Assembly: GCA_964561475.1 (NCBI GenBank)
Contig: CAZLPU010000017.1
Location: 6,021 to 70,020, forward strand
DNA from: CAYUYV01 sp964561475
GTDB taxonomy: Bacteria; Pseudomonadota; Alphaproteobacteria; JAJFIK01
Direction: 5' to 3'
Length of the DNA stretch: 64,000 nt
Made by a program: the position numbers and the translations under genes
The notes under the pieces: model-generated
Databases searched by the model: none
What the model was told of the DNA's origin: nothing
Seen by the model: only the letters and a program-made list of their open reading frames with translations
Shown: positions 56,273 to 61,837 of the stretch, in pieces
Position numbering within the stretch: position 1 is the first letter of the stretch
How the letters are laid out: every line of letters starts with the position of its first letter

Positions 56273-57661
56273 ATGACCATTCGCGACCGCCTGGCCCGCT
56301 TCGTTCCGCGGCTTTATCCAACTCCCGATGCCTTCCCGGAAGGATCAGCGGGGCGGTTCGCACAAGCAGCTCTTGAGCGCCACAAAATGGAGGGCATGGA
56401 GCTTGCCTTCCGGGCCCGGCTGGTGGCCCTTGGCGTGTTCGCTGTCATGGTCTGGTTCACGGCCCCACCGGTCATGGCCCTTTACTACGAGGTGCTGATT
56501 GTTCTGCTGGCCATTGTCGGCTGGCTACAGCGGCGCGCGGCGAAAGTGGGCCGGTCCCGGCTCGAATTGCTGCTTATTTTCGCGGACATTCTCATTATGA
56601 CAACGGCGTTCATGGTGCCCAATCCCTTTGAGGCCCGCGACCTGCCCGCGCCCATGGAGCTGCGTACGGAATCCTTCAAGTTCTTCTTTGTCATTCTGGC
56701 TTTTGGAACCCTGGCCTATTCCTGGCGCACGGTGCAGAGCATCGGTACCATGACGGTTTTGTGTTGGGCCAGCTCGATTGCCCTTATGTGGTTCGTGTTC
56801 TCTCCGGACCCGGAGCTGGCGGAAGCGGCCAAGACCGCATTCGGCCATTCACCAGTGATCCACGGATATCTTGATCCGAATAGCTTTTTGTTCTGGATCC
56901 GCATCCAGGAGATCGTGGTCTTTCTGGTGGTTGCTTTCGTCCTGAGCTTGACGGTCCGGCGGTTCTCCCAGCTCTTGATCCAGCAGGCGGTTCTGGAGCG
57001 GGAGCGGTCCAATCTGGCCCGGTACTTCTCCCCTAATGTGGTGGAGGAGTTGTCCCAGAACGATGAGCCCCTGAAGCGCACCCGCACCCATGATGTGGCC
57101 GTGATGTTCGTGGATATTGTGGGCTTCACCAAATATGCCGCGGACCGTCAGCCCGGGGAGGTGATCGAGACCTTGCGGGCCTTTCACAACCGGATGGAGG
57201 CCGAGGTCTTCCGCCATGGCGGCACTCTGGACAAATTCCTGGGCGACGGTCTGATGGCAACATTCGGCACACCCACACCGGGCCGGACCGACGCCTGCAA
57301 TGCTCTTGCCTGTGCGCTTGGCATGTCAAGGGCAGTGGATGTCTGGAATGTGGAGCGGGACAGGGAAGGCGAGCTGCCCATCCGGATAAGCATCGGCCTC
57401 CATTACGGTCCCGTGGTTCTTGGGGACATCGGAGCGAACCGGCTGGAATTTGCTGTTGTGGGGGATACGGTCAATATTGCCAGCCGGGTGGAAGCCTTGA
57501 CCCGGGATCTGGGCGTGCGCATTGCCGCCACCGAAGCCTCCATCAATCGGGCGCGGGAAGAAGGCCCAGGCGAACCGTGTCCGGCCACGGACTTTGCCCC
57601 CCTTGGCTCCCGCACAATCCCGGGACCGGAACGGGAGTTGAGCCTTTGGGGCTGCCGGTAA
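56273..57661 (+). CDS. Membrane class III adenylate/guanylate cyclase
   Basis: 462 residues. An N-terminal six-helix membrane domain (about 45-245), then a short coiled linker (Q-A-V-L-E-R-E-R-S-N-L-A-R-Y-F-S-P), then the class III catalytic domain. Metal-binding Asp residues are in M-F-V-D-I-V-G-F-T and D-K-F-L-G-D-G-L-M-A-T-F-G; the transition-state region V-G-D-T-V-N-I-A-S-R-V-E is intact. The linker after the membrane domain is typical of bacterial adenylate cyclases. It probably makes cAMP in response to a membrane signal. AGGGAGAG precedes the start. Confidence 0.92.
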   Translation: MTIRDRLARFVPRLYPTPDAFPEGSAGRFAQAALERHKMEGMELAFRARLVALGVFAVMVWFTAPPVMALYYEVLIVLLAIVGWLQRRAAKVGRSRLELLLIFADILIMTTAFMVPNPFEARDLPAPMELRTESFKFFFVILAFGTLAYSWRTVQSIGTMTVLCWASSIALMWFVFSPDPELAEAAKTAFGHSPVIHGYLDPNSFLFWIRIQEIVVFLVVAFVLSLTVRRFSQLLIQQAVLERERSNLARYFSPNVVEELSQNDEPLKRTRTHDVAVMFVDIVGFTKYAADRQPGEVIETLRAFHNRMEAEVFRHGGTLDKFLGDGLMATFGTPTPGRTDACNALACALGMSRAVDVWNVERDREGELPIRISIGLHYGPVVLGDIGANRLEFAVVGDTVNIASRVEALTRDLGVRIAATEASINRAREEGPGEPCPATDFAPLGSRTIPGPERELSLWGCR

Positions 57662-57683
57662 ATCACTGCGAAGGAGGACGTCA

Positions 57684-58388
57684 ATGCCGACACTTTATGT
57701 CAGCTTGCTGATTTTATGGGCATGGGCGGTTGCGCCCGGTGTGTGGTCCTCTGCCATGGCCGCTCCGCAGGATGCGAACGCCCAGAAATGGCTCGACGCA
57801 GCGTTGACCCGCGCAGAACAGACCCCGGACTACCGCCTCTCCTTCACCATGGCTTTTTCCTGGAAAGGAGGACCGGCGGTCACCACCCGCTTTGACGCCT
57901 CGTCCGGTGCGTGGACCCATGTCTCCGGCGATCTGGATGCCATGCCCTCCGAGGCCAGGGCCGCCATGGGCCGGGTGCAGGCATCGGAGGCAAAACCCGG
58001 CGGTCTTCTCTATGCGGACTTCCGGCCCTATCTTTCCGGCATCGAAGCCATGGAGGTGACCGGCGACAAGGCGGTCTATTCGTTCATTCCCCCGGAAACA
58101 AAACGGCTTGAGGCGGAGGACCCGCCGGTGGAGGCCCGCCTGGTGGTCTCGAAAGCGGACGCGAGGCTTGCTGTCTATTCCGTGGCGGCCCTGCGCCCGT
58201 TCAAGCCCAACCCCTTCTCCAAACTGGAGGTTTTCGAGGTCAGGCAGGAATTCGAACGCCTGGATGGGGATGGCCCGGCCGTTCTGGTGCGGCTTGTGTC
58301 ACGGCGCCAGGGCAGCCAGGTCTTCAGGTCCGTTGATGTGGACTTCACCGCCACCTTTTCCGATTTTGTTCCTCTTGAGGCGGAGTAA
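57684..58388 (+). CDS. Exported protein of unknown function
   Basis: 234 residues. A clear signal peptide (cleavage near A-M-A-A-P-Q) leads to a beta-rich protein with F-D-A-S-S-G-A-W, L-L-Y-A-D-F-R-P-Y and a C-terminal V-D-V-D-F-T-A-T-F-S. The pattern of long beta strands recalls LolA/LppX-like half-barrels, but no signature can be named. It starts 22 bp after the cyclase with GAAGGAGG ahead, so it is almost surely in the same operon. Confidence 0.78.
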   Translation: MPTLYVSLLILWAWAVAPGVWSSAMAAPQDANAQKWLDAALTRAEQTPDYRLSFTMAFSWKGGPAVTTRFDASSGAWTHVSGDLDAMPSEARAAMGRVQASEAKPGGLLYADFRPYLSGIEAMEVTGDKAVYSFIPPETKRLEAEDPPVEARLVVSKADARLAVYSVAALRPFKPNPFSKLEVFEVRQEFERLDGDGPAVLVRLVSRRQGSQVFRSVDVDFTATFSDFVPLEAE

Positions 58389-58409
58389 ATCTCGAGTCAA
58401 GGGCCCGTG

Positions 58410-59174
58410 TCAGCGGGGTGGTTGCTCTGACCCCATGCGCTTGATCCGGCCCGCATTCATCCGGATTTTCAGCCAGACCGAACCGAATACGATCCACTGT
58501 TTCACCATCTGGAGCCGGGGCCGGCTGCCCTGCCATTTCTGAAACTTCTGGCGCTGGCGCAGGCCATCCAGATAGGTGATCGCGGTGCCCCGCCCGAACT
58601 GGTCCGCATACCAGTTCAAGAACAGGACAATGCCGTAACCGCGCATCATCTCAGCCCATTCCAGACGGCGGGCGAGGGCGATGGCCTTGGCAAAATCCGA
58701 TTGCAGAATGACCCGCTCGCCGCTGATCGGCCCGAAGAACCAGGCCCAGAACGGGCGGGCGCTTGTCCGCAGCCACCCGGGCCAGTTGGGAGGTGTCGCC
58801 CGGGAACTGAGGGATTGGGTGACATCACCGCGCCGGTACCGGGCGATCAGCGCTTCGACATGATCCGGCGTCAGACCGGTCAGGTCGGCATCGCACCATA
58901 GGAGAATGGCTTCCTCCTCACCCGTCATATCCAGGTGGTTCATGATGGCCTCGCCAACGGGAACCCACTCCGGCAGAGTGCGGACCGTGGCTCCCGCCGC
59001 ACGGGCCCTGCCGGCGGTATCGTCCGTTGACCCATCATCCACCAGCTGAACCCGGCTGATCGAGGGGGCCGCTTTCAGGGCCGCCACCACGCCGCCCACG
59101 GTCGCCTCCTCGTTCAGTGCGGTGACGCAGGCGATGACCGGCGGACCGGCCCGGGTGTTGTGTTCTGGGTCCAT
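58410..59174 (-). CDS. Family 2 glycosyltransferase
   Basis: 254 residues. GT-A core: A-C-V-T-A-L-N-E-E-A-T, V-D-D-G-S-T-D-D, then L-W-C-D-A-D-L-T-G-L. No membrane helices. Short soluble GT2 enzymes of this kind decorate envelope glycans or act like glucosyl-3-phosphoglycerate synthases; the substrate is unknown. It is convergent with the exported protein gene and divergent from arsM. Confidence 0.87.
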   Translation of the reverse strand: MDPEHNTRAGPPVIACVTALNEEATVGGVVAALKAAPSISRVQLVDDGSTDDTAGRARAAGATVRTLPEWVPVGEAIMNHLDMTGEEEAILLWCDADLTGLTPDHVEALIARYRRGDVTQSLSSRATPPNWPGWLRTSARPFWAWFFGPISGERVILQSDFAKAIALARRLEWAEMMRGYGIVLFLNWYADQFGRGTAITYLDGLRQRQKFQKWQGSRPRLQMVKQWIVFGSVWLKIRMNAGRIKRMGSEQPPR

Positions 59175-59494
59175 CCCATGCTCCTGGTGCTGGACGCGAT
59201 GACCAAAATGTGAAACCGCCCCTGGTCATGCCGTGTTTCTGATGACTTCACCGGCGGGGTGGCCCGCCCCAAGAATGCCAGATCCCTGTCTAATCTGGCG
59301 CGGTGATCCATCTCATGGGATACGTTTGCGCCAGGATACCTGGGCGCAGACGTATCTTAAGAAAACAGGCCTCAAGTCCATCGGGGAGGGCACAAGGGCT
59401 GTGAGCATCCGGGCTTGACCATAGGGGCCTGGAGCGAGGGGTTAGGGCATAAACGCGGGTAAATTCCCGGGTTGGGTGCACAAAGGAGAAGATT
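59175..59494. other. 320-bp divergent intergenic region upstream of arsM
   Basis: No gene. The notable element is the 14-bp inverted repeat at 59319-59356, listed separately. TTGACC near 59415 might be a -35 box, but the matching -10 is weak. Confidence 0.45.
59319..59356. promoter_or_regulatory. Inverted repeat (14-bp arms), candidate operator upstream of arsM
   Basis: GATACGTTTGCGCC and GGCGCAGACGTATC are complementary except for one position, with a ten-base spacer. No T tract follows, so it is not a simple terminator. It lies about 140 bp before the arsM start and just upstream of the probable promoter region. No arsR or other regulator is adjacent, so the binding protein is unknown. Confidence 0.45.
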
Positions 59495-60373
59495 TTGGAC
59501 CAGAATATTAAAGACGCGGTGCGGGACCTGTATGGCGCCACCGCACGCTCCGCCGGCGCTTTTGACCGGGAGGGCGCAAAGCGGGTCGCCGCTGCCTTTG
59601 GCTATTCCCCGGAAGAACTGGCGGTCCTGCCCGAGGGCGCAAATCTTGGCCTGAGCTGCGGCAACCCCACGGCGACCGCCCGCCTGCGCCCCGGCGAGAC
59701 CGTCTTGGATCTGGGCTCCGGTGGCGGGCTTGATGTTTTTCTGGCCGCCAGAGCCGTCGGCCCCACGGGCCGGGCCATCGGCCTCGACATGACCCAGGAC
59801 ATGATCGATCTCGCCCGCCGCAATGCCCAGACGGGGGGCCATGACAATGCGGAGTTTGTCCTGGGCGACATCGAAAACATGCCCGTTGATACAGCCTCCG
59901 TGGACTGCATTATCTCCAACTGCGTGATCAATCTGTGCCCGGACAAGGACGCCGCCTTCCGGGAGATCTTCCGGGTTCTGCGCCCCGGTGGCCGGATCGC
60001 CATCAGCGACATCGCCCTGCGCCGCACCCTGCCCGACGACCTGAAAACCAGCCTGGAGGCCTATGTGGGCTGTATCGCCGGTGCCATGCTCGTCACCGAT
60101 CTGAAGGAGGCGATGTTCAAGGCAGGCTTTGACGCGATCGAACTCATCGAGGACGGCGCCGATCTCAATGCCTATTCGGAAGTGGACGGTCAATCCGCAT
60201 GCTGCGCACCGGCGGAACCCGAGCCCGCCCCCGCCGCCTGTTGCGGCCCGTCTTCCGGCGCAACATCAACCCTGTCCGCCAATGCCCACGATGCCCTGCG
60301 CGAGACCATGCATGGCTACGACCTCAACACCTACGCCATGTCCGTAAAACTCTTCGCCGTCAAACCCACCTGA
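59495..60373 (+). CDS. arsM: Arsenite S-adenosylmethionine methyltransferase
   Basis: 292 residues with a TTG start preceded by AAGGAGA. It methylates As(III). The SAM motif is V-L-D-L-G-S-G-G-G-L-D, with G-D-I-E-N-M-P as motif III. Arsenic-binding cysteines are present: Cys55 in L-S-C-G-N-P and Cys193 in V-G-C-I-A-G, plus Cys143. Two Cys-Cys pairs (236-237 and 249-250) in an Ala/Pro linker extend the metal-binding potential and are seen in many bacterial ArsM. It stands without other ars genes in view. Confidence 0.94.
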   Translation: MDQNIKDAVRDLYGATARSAGAFDREGAKRVAAAFGYSPEELAVLPEGANLGLSCGNPTATARLRPGETVLDLGSGGGLDVFLAARAVGPTGRAIGLDMTQDMIDLARRNAQTGGHDNAEFVLGDIENMPVDTASVDCIISNCVINLCPDKDAAFREIFRVLRPGGRIAISDIALRRTLPDDLKTSLEAYVGCIAGAMLVTDLKEAMFKAGFDAIELIEDGADLNAYSEVDGQSACCAPAEPEPAPAACCGPSSGATSTLSANAHDALRETMHGYDLNTYAMSVKLFAVKPT

Positions 60374-60380
60374 CCCCACC

Positions 60381-60410
60381 CACGGCCCTCCAATGGTGGT
60401 GAGGGCCGTG
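60381..60410 (+). terminator. Hairpin after arsM, terminator-like
   Basis: Perfect ten-base arms CACGGCCCTC and GAGGGCCGTG with a ten-base loop, eight bases after the arsM stop. No T run follows, so it may be Rho-assisted or merely a stabilising 3' hairpin. Its right arm is part of a 17-bp direct repeat also found at 61649-61665. Confidence 0.55.
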
Positions 60411-60414
60411 CCGG
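60398..60414. repeat. 17-bp direct repeat, left copy (partner at 61649-61665)
   Basis: GGTGAGGGCCGTGCCGG occurs here and again, identically and in the same orientation, at 61649-61665. The two copies bracket almost the whole fic gene. Chance identity of this length at 1.25 kb is unlikely, so the repeats may mark an insertion or a past duplication. Confidence 0.75.
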
Positions 60415-60485
60415 GTTCAGTCCGCTATCGCCTCTCGAATGTCGGACGGGCTCAAGCAACCGGACTGAGGGATCAACCCCTTGGC

Positions 60486-61682
60486 CTAACGGGCCAGGGG
60501 TTCGGTCCCTCGGCTGAGAATTGTGAGATAATCATCATAGACGAATAGTCGGCCGGACTTTTTGCCGGTGATCTCTCGAACCATGCCGAGCTTTTCCAGA
60601 TGAGCCACGGATTTGGCGACGGTGGGCGTCGAAATCCCGACCTGTTGAGCGGCATCGGGAATAGACAGGATCGGCTTTTGCTGGAGCAATTGGTGGACCC
60701 GTAAGGCGGATGCTGCGGGCCGCCCCAGGTTTTCTATGCGCCGCCGGTCAGCATCGAACAGATTGAGAATATCTTTTGCAGTGTCCGCTGCCTGTACCGA
60801 GGTTTCGGCCACCCCGTCCAGGAAGAAGGTAAGCCATTCCTCCCAATCGCCCGTCTCCCGGACCCTTTGCAGGAGATCGTAGTAACGCTGCCGGTGGGTC
60901 TTGAAGTACAGGCTGAGATAGAGGATCGGGTCCTTCAGGATGCCTTGAGTGCAGAGAAGGAATGTTATCAGGAGGCGTCCCAATCTGCCGTTTCCGTCCA
61001 GGAACGGATGGATGGTCTCGAACTGAACATGAACAAGTCCCGCCTTGATCAGCAAGGGGATGGACGGTGTATCTGCGTGAATGAAGCGTTCCAAATCCGA
61101 CATGAGGTCTACCACGTGCTGGGGCGGGGGCGGCACAAAGAGGGCGTTGCCGGGCCGGGTGCCACCAATCCAGTTCTGCGACTGGCGGAAGGTGCCGGGC
61201 AGCTTGTTCGCCCCCCGGCTATTGGCCAGCAGCTTCTCGTGGATCTCTCGGATCAGCCGGAGGGATAAAGGAAACCCACCCCGGATGCGCTCCAGCCCGT
61301 GGGTCATGGCCGCGACATAGCAGGAGACTTCCGTCACATCCTCCAGCGGAACACCAGGCGCCTCATCGCTTTCATGGAGCAGCAGGTCGGACAGGGAGGA
61401 TTGCGTCCCTTCGATCTGCGACGACAGAAGCGCTTCCTTGCGGACATACATGTAGAGAAACAGAGGCGTGTCCGGCAGGATCGAGGCCACGCCATCAAGG
61501 CGGCCCAGCGCATGGTTGGCCCGCTCCAGATGCTGGTAGAGCCGCTCCATTTCGATTGGCGGCTGCGGCGGAAGACAGGGGGGCAGGAAGGCCTTTGCGG
61601 TCTCCCCGGCGGTTGAGATGGTGAGCCACTGGCCTTGTCTGGATCGTGGGTGAGGGCCGTGCCGGTTTGGCGGATGAGGCAA
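60486..61682 (-). CDS. Fic-family AMP-transferase with C-terminal winged helix
   Basis: 398 residues from a TTG start behind GAAAGGA; the conserved N-terminal segment (T-A-K-A-F-L-P-P then L-P-P-Q-P-P-I) begins about residue 28, so this start or one just downstream is right. An inhibitory helix motif S-S-Q-I-E-G (87-92) fits the N-terminal auto-inhibition class. The active site H-P-F-L-D-G-N-G-R-L-G-R (225-236) is complete. The last 75 residues are a winged helix-turn-helix (I-P-D-A-A-Q-Q-V-G-I-S-T-P-T-V). It transfers AMP or a similar group to targets and can bind DNA. It is divergent from the TIR gene and shares its promoter region. Confidence 0.93.
   Translation of the reverse strand: MPHPPNRHGPHPRSRQGQWLTISTAGETAKAFLPPCLPPQPPIEMERLYQHLERANHALGRLDGVASILPDTPLFLYMYVRKEALLSSQIEGTQSSLSDLLLHESDEAPGVPLEDVTEVSCYVAAMTHGLERIRGGFPLSLRLIREIHEKLLANSRGANKLPGTFRQSQNWIGGTRPGNALFVPPPPQHVVDLMSDLERFIHADTPSIPLLIKAGLVHVQFETIHPFLDGNGRLGRLLITFLLCTQGILKDPILYLSLYFKTHRQRYYDLLQRVRETGDWEEWLTFFLDGVAETSVQAADTAKDILNLFDADRRRIENLGRPAASALRVHQLLQQKPILSIPDAAQQVGISTPTVAKSVAHLEKLGMVREITGKKSGRLFVYDDYLTILSRGTEPLAR
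61649..61665. repeat. 17-bp direct repeat, right copy (partner at 60398-60414)
   Basis: Same sequence and orientation as the left copy. It falls in codons 6-12 of the fic frame, upstream of the conserved part of the protein. Confidence 0.75.
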
Positions 61683-61742
61683 AAGAAAGGATCCTTTCGT
61701 CGGCGCGAATCAAAAGAAAGGATAGTGGCAAATCCTTTCTTT
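61682..61742. promoter_or_regulatory. Cluster of AAAGAAAGGAT inverted repeats, candidate operator for fic and the TIR gene
   Basis: The 11-bp element AAAGAAAGGAT occurs at 61682-61692 and 61713-61723, and its exact complement ATCCTTTCTTT at 61732-61742, giving a perfect 11-bp inverted repeat with an 8-bp spacer. The first copy forms the shorter palindrome GAAAGGATCCTTTC (61685-61698), which overlaps the fic ribosome site. The arrangement suits a dimeric winged-helix protein, and the Fic protein's own C-terminal domain is the obvious candidate. Occupancy would block fic and could control the TIR gene as well. Confidence 0.7.
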
Positions 61743-61837
61743 GTCCTCCTGCCGGAAAAAGGGAAATCCATCCCCCTGCGTGTTGCGCGTCGGGTCTTGC
61801 TCGTTCAATCTACGACAAGGAGCGGTGGAGGGGCGGG

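Noticed and set aside
56273..57661. Class III cyclase considered as a Pycsar (anti-phage) cyclase
   Set aside because: It has a six-helix membrane sensor and a canonical cyclase domain, and its neighbours are a TPR protein and an exported protein, with no PycTM or PycTIR-type effector; ordinary cAMP/cGMP signalling is more likely.
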